A stretch of DNA of 64,000 bases from JAAOIF01 sp965206195 (GTDB lineage Bacteria; Pseudomonadota; Gammaproteobacteria; PS1; Pseudothioglobaceae): positions 1-64,000 of the forward strand of contig CBDBIZ010000008.1 of NCBI GenBank assembly GCA_965206195.1. The letters are read 5' to 3'. The translations under genes and the position numbers were made by a program. Each line of letters starts with the position of its first letter. Positions within the stretch are counted from its first letter, which is position 1. Below are positions 25,981 to 34,663 of this stretch, in pieces. The notes beneath the pieces were generated by a model, which searched no databases, was not told the origin of the DNA, and was given only the letters and a program-made list of their open reading frames with translations.

Positions 25981-26365
25981 TAGTATATTTTTGATTATAA
26001 TATCATCATGTGGTCAGGAAGATGTCGATTGTCTCGTAGAATCTGAGTTCGTTTTAATTAACGAAACTGATTTTAGGATAACAACATCTAATGGAACAAT
26101 ACTTCAAGATGACACATTGTCTATTTCTTCAAAATATTTAGGGAATTGTGACGTAAATACCAATGATTTTATACCTCCAATCAGTCAGAATGTAATTAGA
26201 CTAGATGAGACAAAGTGTAAAATTTACAATATAATTTCTAAGAATGAAGGCGAGGGACCTTTTGGTATTTCCAACTACACGACAGAAAAAATATCGAATC
26301 TAAACTTCAAGTTTACGTATATCTTTAAAAATGAAGATTTTGATAGTATAACTGATTGTGAATAA
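25955..26365 (+). CDS. Small lipoprotein paired with the metalloprotease
   Basis: A 136-aa protein. The ATG at 25955, inside the protease coding end, gives MRYLLIGISSIFLIIISSCG, a good lipoprotein signal with Cys19. The mature part has FVLINETDFRITTSNG and ends FKFTYIFKNEDFDSITDCE. The same pattern (NET/NESD near the start, FxYTF...EDYDxAxxCx at the end) recurs in the small lipoproteins at 44710, 51061, 57732, 60613 and 61762, each directly after a protease of this family. Constant pairing suggests an inhibitor or immunity partner (inference). Confidence 0.7.
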   Translation: MRYLLIGISSIFLIIISSCGQEDVDCLVESEFVLINETDFRITTSNGTILQDDTLSISSKYLGNCDVNTNDFIPPISQNVIRLDETKCKIYNIISKNEGEGPFGISNYTTEKISNLNFKFTYIFKNEDFDSITDCE

Positions 26366-26371
26366 CACTTT

Positions 26372-26465
26372 CACTAACAATAGATATAGAGAATGGTGGG
26401 CAGACATTGGATGCTAAATTCAGAGAGCCCCAAAGCCCACCACTCTCCATATCAAGACGTTATGG
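26372..26465 (+). other. attC-like site 12 (94 bp)
   Basis: Left box CACTAAC, right box GTTATGG. Arms GATATAGAGAATGGTGGGC and GCCCACCACTCTCCATATC pair. TTTCACTAAC complements the opening GTTAGTGAAA. Confidence 0.9.
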
Positions 26466-26677
26466 GCAATTTGAGTTAATCTAATATTCACGTTCGGAGT
26501 GTTTTTCGTACTTCGGCAACCTGATTAGCAGGAAAATAAGAAAAAGGAAAATCAAATAATTCATTTGTCTGTAACGGGAGAAAGCCAATGGGATGGGTTT
26601 TTCTTTGGTGGGCGTGTTGCCTGTGTCTGACGCTCCTTAATTCATCAGATGCGTAAATCATCTAAAAATTTAAAAAG

Positions 26678-27689
26678 ATGAACAATTTATTAATGATGTG
26701 TCCGCTTAAGTTTAACCCGGAATTGTCATTAGAAAATCTATTACGTCCATAAATCACTTCAAAACAGACACTTAACATAGACTTGCCGAATCACCATAGC
26801 GGTGCTATGCCTCTCGACATAAGTGCCTGTTTTATTGTGCTTTATGTCCTCATGACGATTCCTAATGACAAATCCGGGTTTAAAATAAGTAGCATTCGAG
26901 TGATACGGTTTTTATTGGTTCTAGCTGTCCTCTTTTCTTCTCAATCTTGTAAACAAGATAATGAGGTAGAAGACAATTTATTGAATCCAAATGACTTACA
27001 AATGCTGGGAAGGGCGATGAAATCATTTGATTTTAAAAGGCCCGTTACGAGAAATAATTTTGATGATTTTTTTGATAAGGAATTAGGAAAAAAATCCTCT
27101 AATGAAGTTTTGGATGACACTCTCTTCAATATCTGGTTTTAGTTTTTTATCTAACGACATTAGATATTCACAAGCTAGGGTAAACATGAGTCAACTTTTT
27201 GATAATGCGAATTTATCAGAAGAAGCATCTGAGTATGCAGAACGTATTCAGGCTCTTTTTGATGATTCAGAATATGCTCGCATTGATTTTTATAACGAGA
27301 CAGTTGATAAACTTGAAATTATTCAAAATGAAATTGAATCAGAGCAGAATATGTTGAATGAATCAGAGAAACAATCTTTGATAATATCATGCGAATTGCT
27401 TTCCGTCAACCTCAATGATTTACTTACAATGTCTGAGCAGTTATTTGAGGAAAGTGACTCCGCAGGTAGATGCAGGTGGTTATGCAGAGCTTGGCGTAAA
27501 GTAAGGTCCGTTGTTGTTGGGGTAGTCGTAGGTACAGTTGTCGGAATAACTCAAGGTAGTGGTGTTATAGGTGGCATAATTGGTGGCGTTTCGTTTGCAG
27601 CTGATGCATTCATTAACGATAGGTGCTACGGTGCATTTCAATGTGGGAGTTGGACTCAGCACTGTGTAACTGGGGCATGTCTATATTAA
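26678..27689 (+). pseudogene. Bacteriocin-like precursor, MITE-inserted and frameshifted, copy 2
   Basis: Identical to copy 1 at 22762 (offset 3916), with the same MITE insertion after codon 11 and the same +1 frameshift at about 27126-27142. Sharing both lesions means the copies arose by duplication of an already altered cassette. C-terminal block RCRWLCRAWRKVRSVV and CVTGAC is kept. Confidence 0.75.
26716..26878 (+). mobile_element. MITE, 163 bp, copy 2
   Basis: Same element and position within the toxin-like gene as at 22800, flanked by TTTAA. Confidence 0.9.
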
Positions 27690-27712
27690 CGAACATTTTA
27701 AACTAAAAAAAC

Positions 27713-28138
27713 ATGAAAAACGTAAAAAATCTGATACTTCTATTAATGCTCTTTGGCAGTTTTATGAGTTGGAGTAAAGGAAGATTACCGATTAGTGAAG
27801 AATATGAGCAAAGAGTAAAAATTGATGCTTTCTTATCAAAAAGATTCATAAAAAATTACAAGAATGAATCTAAGATTCCTTTTGCTACATACGTTAATCA
27901 AAAGGTGATAATAACAGTTAGTGATAATGATCTGAAAATTGAATCGAAAAAGGGGTATTTGAATTTCATAATTAAATATGATGACATACTCTCGGTTAAA
28001 AGAACAAATGCACTACTCATTTTTCCTAATCTAATTACCTTGAAGACTAAACGTGGAGAAAAGCTTGTCTTTTTTACTTATAAGCGTCGAGAATTAATCG
28101 ATAAGATACGAGCCAAATTAAAAGTAGAAAGCCCATAA
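27713..28138 (+). CDS. Exported PH/GRAM-like small protein, copy 2
   Basis: A 141-aa protein identical to that at 23797. Signal peptide plus PH-like domain, downstream of the frameshifted precursor. Intact. Confidence 0.65.
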   Translation: MKNVKNLILLLMLFGSFMSWSKGRLPISEEYEQRVKIDAFLSKRFIKNYKNESKIPFATYVNQKVIITVSDNDLKIESKKGYLNFIIKYDDILSVKRTNALLIFPNLITLKTKRGEKLVFFTYKRRELIDKIRAKLKVESP

Positions 28139-28248
28139 CAGTAGATAAAAATGAATGCGCCTGCTTTTTCATAGAGAGTAAGAAGTAAAACAGAACTTCA
28201 TAGCTTTTAGAGAGTGTGGGCGCACTCATTTTATCAAAGACGTTATGG
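28133..28248 (+). other. attC-like site 13
   Basis: Same as site 11 apart from the right end (AAGACGTTATGG). Here two identical cassettes are directly in tandem, so both boxes are of the GTTATGG type. Confidence 0.92.
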
Positions 28249-28460
28249 GCAATTTGAGTTAATCTAATATTCACGTTCGGAGTGTTTTTCGTACTTCGGC
28301 AACCTGATTAGCAGGAAAATAAGAAAAAGGAAAATCAAATAATTCATTTGTCTGTAACGGGAGAAAGCCAATGGGATGGGTTTTTCTTTGGTGGGCGTGT
28401 TGCCTGTGTCTGACGCTCCTTAATTCATCAGATGCGTAAATCATCTAAAAATTTAAAAAG

Positions 28461-29472
28461 ATGAACAATTTATTAATGATGTGTCCGCTTAAGTTTAACC
28501 CGGAATTGTCATTAGAAAATCTATTACGTCCATAAATCACTTCAAAACAGACACTTAACATAGACTTGCCGAATCACCATAGCGGTGCTATGCCTCTCGA
28601 CATAAGTGCCTGTTTTATTGTGCTTTATGTCCTCATGACGATTCCTAATGACAAATCCGGGTTTAAAATAAGTAGCATTCGAGTGATACGGTTTTTATTG
28701 GTTCTAGCTGTCCTCTTTTCTTCTCAATCTTGTAAACAAGATAATGAGGTAGAAGACAATTTATTGAATCCAAATGACTTACAAATGCTGGGAAGGGCGA
28801 TGAAATCATTTGATTTTAAAAGGCCCGTTACGAGAAATAATTTTGATGATTTTTTTGATAAGGAATTAGGAAAAAAATCCTCTAATGAAGTTTTGGATGA
28901 CACTCTCTTCAATATCTGGTTTTAGTTTTTTATCTAACGACATTAGATATTCACAAGCTAGGGTAAACATGAGTCAACTTTTTGATAATGCGAATTTATC
29001 AGAAGAAGCATCTGAGTATGCAGAACGTATTCAGGCTCTTTTTGATGATTCAGAATATGCTCGCATTGATTTTTATAACGAGACAGTTGATAAACTTGAA
29101 ATTATTCAAAATGAAATTGAATCAGAGCAGAATATGTTGAATGAATCAGAGAAACAATCTTTGATAATATCATGCGAATTGCTTTCCGTCAACCTCAATG
29201 ATTTACTTACAATGTCTGAGCAGTTATTTGAGGAAAGTGACTCCGCAGGTAGATGCAGGTGGTTATGCAGAGCTTGGCGTAAAGTAAGGTCCGTTGTTGT
29301 TGGGGTAGTCGTAGGTACAGTTGTCGGAATAACTCAAGGTAGTGGTGTTATAGGTGGCATAATTGGTGGCGTTTCGTTTGCAGCTGATGCATTCATTAAC
29401 GATAGGTGCTACGGTGCATTTCAATGTGGGAGTTGGACTCAGCACTGTGTAACTGGGGCATGTCTATATTAA
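28461..29472 (+). pseudogene. Bacteriocin-like precursor, MITE-inserted and frameshifted, copy 3
   Basis: Identical to copies 1 and 2 (offset 5699 from copy 1), with the same MITE insertion and the same +1 frameshift at about 28909-28925. The duplicate cassette is complete from its leader to its attC. Confidence 0.75.
28499..28661 (+). mobile_element. MITE, 163 bp, copy 3
   Basis: Same element as at 22800, flanked by TTTAA. Confidence 0.9.
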
Positions 29473-29495
29473 CGAACATTTTAAACTAAAAAAAC

Positions 29496-29921
29496 ATGAA
29501 AAACGTAAAAAATCTGATACTTCTATTAATGCTCTTTGGCAGTTTTATGAGTTGGAGTAAAGGAAGATTACCGATTAGTGAAGAATATGAGCAAAGAGTA
29601 AAAATTGATGCTTTCTTATCAAAAAGATTCATAAAAAATTACAAGAATGAATCTAAGATTCCTTTTGCTACATACGTTAATCAAAAGGTGATAATAACAG
29701 TTAGTGATAATGATCTGAAAATTGAATCGAAAAAGGGGTATTTGAATTTCATAATTAAATATGATGACATACTCTCGGTTAAAAGAACAAATGCACTACT
29801 CATTTTTCCTAATCTAATTACCTTGAAGACTAAACGTGGAGAAAAGCTTGTCTTTTTTACTTATAAGCGTCGAGAATTAATCGATAAGATACGAGCCAAA
29901 TTAAAAGTAGAAAGCCCATAA
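29496..29921 (+). CDS. Exported PH/GRAM-like small protein, copy 3
   Basis: A 141-aa protein identical to those at 23797 and 27713: signal peptide plus PH-like domain. Intact. Confidence 0.65.
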   Translation: MKNVKNLILLLMLFGSFMSWSKGRLPISEEYEQRVKIDAFLSKRFIKNYKNESKIPFATYVNQKVIITVSDNDLKIESKKGYLNFIIKYDDILSVKRTNALLIFPNLITLKTKRGEKLVFFTYKRRELIDKIRAKLKVESP

Positions 29922-30031
29922 CAGTAGATAAAAATGAATGCGCCTGCTTTTTCATAGAGAGTAAGAAGTAAAACAGAACTTCATAGCTTTTAGAGAGTGT
30001 GGGCGCACTCATTTTATCAAAGCCGTTAGCG
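29916..30031 (+). other. attC-like site 14
   Basis: Left box CCATAAC, right box GTTAGCG. Arms as in sites 11 and 13. Confidence 0.92.
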
Positions 30032-30051
30032 AGCAATTCTTTGGCGATAGA

Positions 30052-30723
30052 ATGAAAAATTTAAGAAGAAAGATAAAATCACTTGAGAAAGATTGCTTGG
30101 TTGCAAAACAGATTGAATACAAAAAGGAAAAGCCTTTATTAACCTCAATGACCGGAGGTATATTTTGGGGGTTAAAAGATGAAAATTGGCCTTTTTTCAA
30201 CTCCAAACCATTGATCCCTTTAATATCAATTTTGACAAATGAACTTCCTCTCAGAGCAAGGCACTTCGATGACATTAAACTTATTAATGTTTTTGCATAT
30301 GAAGGAGGTGCCCCAATTAGTGAGGGTGAGGGGTCAATTGTAATTAGAACATACTCTAATACTGATGAACTTGTTCCTCTCGATATGCCGAATGAGTTAA
30401 CAAAACCATGTTTTAAGATTAAATGGGAAAAGTCTAAGGATTACCCAAATGGATATCAGCTGGAGCAAAGCCTCTCCGAATCGGAATATCAAATGTACCT
30501 TGATAACAACTCCAAATTGACGGATAAATATCCAAATCATTTCGGTATAAAAATTGGAGGGTGGCCTTACCTAATACAAGAAACATATTTCCTTCAATTT
30601 GATTATCCAGATTTTGCTTTTCAATTTGACTCTAACGAAGTTTTTATGTTTTGTGATAGTGGTGTTGGTTATTTCATGAATACTGAAGATAATGAGTGGA
30701 GTTCACATTGGGATACCATGTAA
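30052..30723 (+). CDS. DUF1963/YwqG-like protein
   Basis: A 223-aa cytoplasmic protein without a signal peptide. The segment IGGWPYLIQETYFLQFDYPD followed by FMFCDSGVGYFMNTEDNEW and WSSHWDTM at the C-terminus matches the pattern of DUF1963 (YwqG-type) proteins. These are of unknown function but often occur in toxin-immunity neighbourhoods. It is the only gene of its cassette. The cassette ends do not complement each other (GTTAGCGAG against GCTTGTAAC), so its start or end was exchanged with another cassette. Confidence 0.65.
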   Translation: MKNLRRKIKSLEKDCLVAKQIEYKKEKPLLTSMTGGIFWGLKDENWPFFNSKPLIPLISILTNELPLRARHFDDIKLINVFAYEGGAPISEGEGSIVIRTYSNTDELVPLDMPNELTKPCFKIKWEKSKDYPNGYQLEQSLSESEYQMYLDNNSKLTDKYPNHFGIKIGGWPYLIQETYFLQFDYPDFAFQFDSNEVFMFCDSGVGYFMNTEDNEWSSHWDTM

Positions 30724-30728
30724 AAAGC

Positions 30729-30890
30729 TTGTAACAGATGCTATGAATGAATGGGGTTTTACCGGTCAGGATATTTTCCTGGGGATTGGAAAGTCCGCCA
30801 CAATTTTTAAATTTAAATCAAAGCGTGGCTATGTGCGAGACGAGAGATTAGTGCATTCTAATCCCCACTCATCATAGCTGGACGTTATCA
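30729..30890 (+). other. attC-like site 15 (162 bp)
   Basis: Left box TTGTAAC, right box GTTATCA. Arms GATGCTATGAATGAATGGGG and CCCCACTCATCATAGC pair. The same type is at 37277, also before a copy of the same downstream cassette. Confidence 0.85.
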
Positions 30891-30903
30891 TTAATTAGAG
30901 CCC

Positions 30904-31446
30904 ATGAGATCAGTTTTCATATTACTTTTCATTTCAACCTACTCGCAACTTTTTGGACAGACCCGAAAAGAGGTTGATGATAATGTTTTTGTTGAATTTC
31001 CAAATTCTCCAAAATATTCGCTTCAAAATGGACATGGAACCTACGTAACAGCCGAAGGAGATTGTAGCTTTTTTGCTACTGTAATCCGAAATGCTGTTCC
31101 TATGTACGATCGTTTTGTCGTGGAAAGCAGGAACTGGCCAACTGGTGAGAAGGAAAAAATTCTTGGTCAGTTTTTAGATAAGGCTGTTGAAAGCAGAACT
31201 GTTAACTCAAATCTTAAAAAGTCTGTAGAAATAAAATTAGTGAGCGGTTTTCCAGCACGTGATTTTAGCACAACCAAGATAAACCCCACAACCGGAGAAA
31301 AAGGATTCCGCCATACGTTAATGATATTGGTAAATGATACCATGATTTCTTTTGAAGTTTGGTCTGCGAACGAAGATGTTTCTTGTAATCAAGAGAAACT
31401 TAAATTTTTCAACTCAATAGATATAACGGCAAGTGAACAAAACTGA
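30904..31446 (+). CDS. Exported protein of unknown function, copy 1
   Basis: A 180-aa protein with signal peptide (residues 1-18, ending QLFG). The mature part begins with DDNVFVEFPNSPKYSLQNGH and has TYVTAEGDCSFFATVIRN, then a helix with FLDKAVESR, then strands SGFPARDFSTTK and LMILVNDTMISFEVWSAN. This layout resembles PsbP/TPM-like periplasmic proteins, but no family is assigned. The next gene begins 14 nt before its stop. An identical copy is at 37452. Confidence 0.65.
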   Translation: MRSVFILLFISTYSQLFGQTRKEVDDNVFVEFPNSPKYSLQNGHGTYVTAEGDCSFFATVIRNAVPMYDRFVVESRNWPTGEKEKILGQFLDKAVESRTVNSNLKKSVEIKLVSGFPARDFSTTKINPTTGEKGFRHTLMILVNDTMISFEVWSANEDVSCNQEKLKFFNSIDITASEQN

Positions 31447-31660
31447 TGGTAAAGGTTGCCTATGGACAGTAGGAATAATTGTAGGAGGACTGAGTGGACT
31501 GACGTTAGTCTATACGATCATAAAAAGCTTGTTTTGCAACATGTTCAACTTAAGGTGTATTGATCAAGAAACTGGTGAAGCACATTCAGTTCCGTGGCTT
31601 TTAGTCGTAATTTTTGTTGTTGGCTTACTTTGTCTTTATCTCGGGGCAGAAAGAAAATAA
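31433..31660 (+). CDS. Two-TM small membrane protein, copy 1
   Basis: A 75-aa protein from a GTG start that overlaps the previous gene. Two hydrophobic helices (TVGIIVGGLSGLTLVYTII and VPWLLVVIFVVGLLCLYLG) flank a loop with two Cys. Coupled to the exported protein, so they may form a pair at the inner membrane. An identical copy is at 37981. Confidence 0.6.
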   Translation: MNKTDGKGCLWTVGIIVGGLSGLTLVYTIIKSLFCNMFNLRCIDQETGEAHSVPWLLVVIFVVGLLCLYLGAERK

Positions 31661-31894
31661 TGATAACATTCGCTAGCACGAATGCGCCAACTGCCACTTT
31701 ACATATTTCTGTGCGAACATCACCATGAATCAGTCGCTGAGAAAGATCCGTGCTTTCTACTGACTTCAGTTCGCAGGGTTTTTTCTCTTTCTGGACGCAG
31801 CGCATTCTACAAACTTTGGAAGCACCGGCAGATTCATTAGTTTTATCGGAACTTGCCAAGCTCGGGGCGCACTCCTGCTAGCTTGGCGTTGGGC
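31661..31894 (+). other. attC-like site 16 (very long, 234 bp)
   Basis: Left box TGATAAC, right box GTTGGGC. Outer arms GCTAGCACGAATGCGCC and GGGGCGCACTCCTGCTAGC pair. AATGATAAC complements the opening GTTATCATT. The long centre contains further short inverted repeats. The copy at 38209 is split by an IS3 element. Confidence 0.85.
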
Positions 31895-31910
31895 AAAATA
31901 AGGGGAAGCT

Positions 31911-32816
31911 ATGAGTAAAAACAAAAATACTGACAGAATAAATACAGAGAGAGACCTTTTAAAACTGATGGAAGAAATAAAAAAGCAAGGTTTTGAAACA
32001 ACAGACGAGATTAATGATTTTCTGAAAAATATACAGGGGCAAAGTCTTGATGATTTACCCGCAAGAACGGATAAAAAAGGTCGTTCACAAGATTTAGTTT
32101 TTGAAGCTTATGAACAATCTATTACAAAAGGAAAGAAATTAGTTAATCAAGCTCTTGAACTTGACCCTAATAATGCAGATGCTTATAATTATCTTGCAAG
32201 TATTGAAAAAAACATTGAAGGGGCAATAAAAATGTTTGAAAAAGCAATTAAGGCTGGAGAAAAGACACTTGGAAAGAAGTTTTTCAAAGAAGAGAAAGGA
32301 TATTTCTGGGGAATGATAGAAACACGACCTTATATGAGAGCAAAAGCTGGACTTGCCGATTGTTTATATGCCAAAAAGGAAGTTGATAAAGCAATTGAAA
32401 TTTATGAAGAAATGCTGGAATTAAACCCAAATGATAATCAAGGAATTAGATATTTGTTGTCAACCTTATTGTTGAGTCAAAACGACTTGACCAAGTTTAA
32501 ATTATTTATAGAAAATAGCGAAGAAGAAGATTGTGCGGTTTGGAATTATAATAATGCTTTGTATCTCTTTAAAAAATCCGGACAGACAGAAAAAAGTGAT
32601 GAAGAATTACTCAAAGCATATAAGAGTAATGGATACGTAATTGACTATATGTTAGGAATCAAAGAAATGCCTGCGGAACTACCTCAATACATTGGAAGAG
32701 GAGATGAAAACGAGGCAATTTCTTATGTCAATGGTGCTTGGCCTATTTGGGATAAATCAGGAAATGCATTAGACTGGCTTTATAAGTTTAAGCAAAAAAG
32801 ACTTACAATGAATTAA
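31911..32816 (+). CDS. Tetratricopeptide-repeat protein
   Basis: A 301-aa soluble protein. After an N-terminal helical region come TPR-like repeats: KKLVNQALELDPNNADAYNY, EGAIKMFEKAIKAGEK, AGLADCLYAKKEVDKAIEIY and EEMLELNPNDNQGIRY. TPRs mediate protein binding; the partner is unknown. The C-terminus (AISYVNGAWPIWDKSGNALD) resembles ST7-type or SEC-C-neighbour TPR proteins seen in bacterial genomes. Sole gene of its cassette (GTTGGGCAAA to TTTGCCCAAC). Confidence 0.75.
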   Translation: MSKNKNTDRINTERDLLKLMEEIKKQGFETTDEINDFLKNIQGQSLDDLPARTDKKGRSQDLVFEAYEQSITKGKKLVNQALELDPNNADAYNYLASIEKNIEGAIKMFEKAIKAGEKTLGKKFFKEEKGYFWGMIETRPYMRAKAGLADCLYAKKEVDKAIEIYEEMLELNPNDNQGIRYLLSTLLLSQNDLTKFKLFIENSEEEDCAVWNYNNALYLFKKSGQTEKSDEELLKAYKSNGYVIDYMLGIKEMPAELPQYIGRGDENEAISYVNGAWPIWDKSGNALDWLYKFKQKRLTMN

Positions 32817-32823
32817 TTACTTT

Positions 32824-32954
32824 GCCCAACAAAAAATATAGTGCATTTGGCAGATAGTGGTAATTCTGAAGATGGTAGCAAAAAATAAACATAGTAGTAA
32901 ATTGAAAGTTTGGAACATTGAAATGCCAAACGCACCATATTCAAACCGTTGTAC
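32824..32954 (+). other. attC-like site 17
   Basis: Left box GCCCAAC, right box GTTGTAC. Arms ATATAGTGCATTTGGCA and TGCCAAACGCACCATAT pair. Ends complement the cassette opening at 31888. Confidence 0.9.
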
Positions 32955-32980
32955 ATAATGTCGGAAAACGAAAAACGAAG

Positions 32981-33463
32981 TTGATATTGGAACAAATACC
33001 TGACAATTTAAAAAAACAAATTCTCGGAATTTCTGGACTGATTTTCCTAATTCTTACATTTGGAATTGGACCAACTAATATTTTTGGATTGGAACAGTTT
33101 ATTCAAGATAAAACGGATTATTTTTTTGGAGTAACTATCTACTTCCTAGATTACGGATTGATATCATTAATTCCATTTTTCGGAATACTTTTGAATTCTA
33201 AACGTGCTGAATTTAAATACTCTGAACTGATAATTGATATTGTGAAAATTCTTTTTTGGACAATATTATTGTTCTTAATAGGACTTTATCTTTTGACTTT
33301 CATAGGAAAACCATCGAATCCTTTAATTCCTCAATATTTAATTACTGAACCGATTTTCTTATACTCAACTATAATTATCGGAATCGGAATGTCAATACCA
33401 TTTTTATTTGTAAAACCTTATAAAAAAAGTGATGAAATAAACGATATCGGAATTGAAAAATAA
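32981..33463 (+). CDS. Multipass membrane protein, full copy
   Basis: About 160 aa with four hydrophobic segments (ILGISGLIFLILTFGIG, YGLISLIPFFGILL, ILFWTILLFLIGLYLL, LYSTIIIGIGMSIPFLFV) and a charged tail. The frame is open back into the attC, where an ATG at 32918 lies; this is an unlikely start because it would put the attC inside the gene. An ATG at 32958, just after the cassette opening, is out of frame. I place the start at a TTG at 32981 with low certainty; a small frameshift at the 5' end is possible. Function unknown. Confidence 0.6.
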   Translation: MILEQIPDNLKKQILGISGLIFLILTFGIGPTNIFGLEQFIQDKTDYFFGVTIYFLDYGLISLIPFFGILLNSKRAEFKYSELIIDIVKILFWTILLFLIGLYLLTFIGKPSNPLIPQYLITEPIFLYSTIIIGIGMSIPFLFVKPYKKSDEINDIGIEK

Positions 33464-33472
33464 AAACACTAT

Positions 33473-33604
33473 GTACAACACCGTATAAAATTAATTGCTG
33501 GTTTTAGCCAGTTTACGAAAGTCCTTGCGGACTTTCTATCTGTGATTTATTTGCTAACTTTAGTACTTAAAACACGCAACTAATCTTATACATCAACGTT
33601 ATCG
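33473..33604 (+). other. attC-like site 18
   Basis: Identical to site 1. In this copy the cassette opening GTTGTACATA (32948) is visible and complements the end TATGTACAAC. Confidence 0.9.
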
Positions 33605-33617
33605 GTAATCTTCCTCA

Positions 33618-34061
33618 ATGAGCAGAGTTTTCCAAATATTGACAATATTCATTCTAGCAGAACTTCTTTTGAGCTGTACCGGGCGAACTGAACAACCTCG
33701 AACTTTAACCTCAACTGACAGCTTGTGGTTGAACTTCGCAACTGCAATGGAAAGGAATGATTTGGAATATTTGCTTGCCAACTCCTTAGATTCCATCAGG
33801 TGTGTCGACTGTAACCCAACAACTCCGAACTGGGAAGATGAGGTTTACGAAGCAGAGTATTTGTTTAGGAACCATCTAACTGACTTGATGCATTTGGACA
33901 ACTTAACATCAGGATTTTCTACCTACCAGGACTCAACATTATTAAGAGTAGGTTATTCTGTCGAAGCACCTCAAGCAGCAGAAGGGGCATATACATTAGT
34001 TTTTACTCTCGAAAGAATTAATGAAAAGTATTTCTTAGCTGATCGTTTCTTTGTGCCATGA
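33618..34061 (+). CDS. Small lipoprotein of unknown function, copy 2
   Basis: A 147-aa protein identical to that at 480: lipobox LLSC, Cys20, CVDC motif, 4-nt overlap with the following gene. Confidence 0.8.
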   Translation: MSRVFQILTIFILAELLLSCTGRTEQPRTLTSTDSLWLNFATAMERNDLEYLLANSLDSIRCVDCNPTTPNWEDEVYEAEYLFRNHLTDLMHLDNLTSGFSTYQDSTLLRVGYSVEAPQAAEGAYTLVFTLERINEKYFLADRFFVP

Positions 34062-34474
34062 ACAATTGGAAGCAAATCTCAAGTAAACATGAAATTGAAG
34101 ACCTACTGAATCTGTTTGGTGGATTTCATGATGGATGCATCAGAGATATTTACTTAACAACCAAACAGCGGGTGAACAACGATCTTTCGATGACATTTGA
34201 CAATGAACAAGAGGCAATTGTCCTTTTTCAACGTCAGTTCAAGAACCCCACCGTAATTGAGCTTCGATTTTCAGAACTTGAACGTCTCAACTTTAATCCT
34301 CCAGACGATGGGATAATCTATGATTGCACCCTTGAACTTATAGATGGTACTTTCTTTTGGGCTGATGAAGAGAACTGCAAACCAGATGACAACTCTACAA
34401 CTTGGATATCTAGTAGAAAACTATTTTGGAGAGAGCGACCTGAACTGATTGGAACTGTAAAGCGACTTCAGTAA
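34058..34474 (+). CDS. FHDGC-motif protein, copy 2
   Basis: A 138-aa protein identical to that at 920, coupled to the preceding lipoprotein gene by ATGA. Confidence 0.75.
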   Translation: MNNWKQISSKHEIEDLLNLFGGFHDGCIRDIYLTTKQRVNNDLSMTFDNEQEAIVLFQRQFKNPTVIELRFSELERLNFNPPDDGIIYDCTLELIDGTFFWADEENCKPDDNSTTWISSRKLFWRERPELIGTVKRLQ

Positions 34475-34478
34475 ATAC

Positions 34479-34596
34479 CGATAACAGATGCTAAAAATCC
34501 ATAGGCTAATGAGCTATTTGCAAACGGAATTTTAATCGGATACTTTTAACAAACTAAACAAACGGTCAGCCTACGGATTTTAGCTAGGCGTTAGCA
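34479..34596 (+). other. attC-like site 19
   Basis: Identical to site 2 (1341-1458). Confidence 0.9.
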
Positions 34597-34663
34597 AATA
34601 TTATAAAACCGACAGAGACTGATTAGACAGTCAAAAATTGTATGAACAATAAATAGATGGAAA

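Noticed and set aside
15399..30031. CRISPR array
   Set aside because: The repeats are long, gene-bearing and of variable spacing. No short regular direct repeats with unique spacers occur.
30692..30877. 61-codon frame in attC site 15
   Set aside because: It lies almost wholly within the attC palindrome and has no conserved counterpart.
32918..32980. Upstream start of the membrane protein gene in attC site 17
   Set aside because: The codons overlap the attC right arm, and the predicted N-terminus is not conserved with anything. A later start is preferred.
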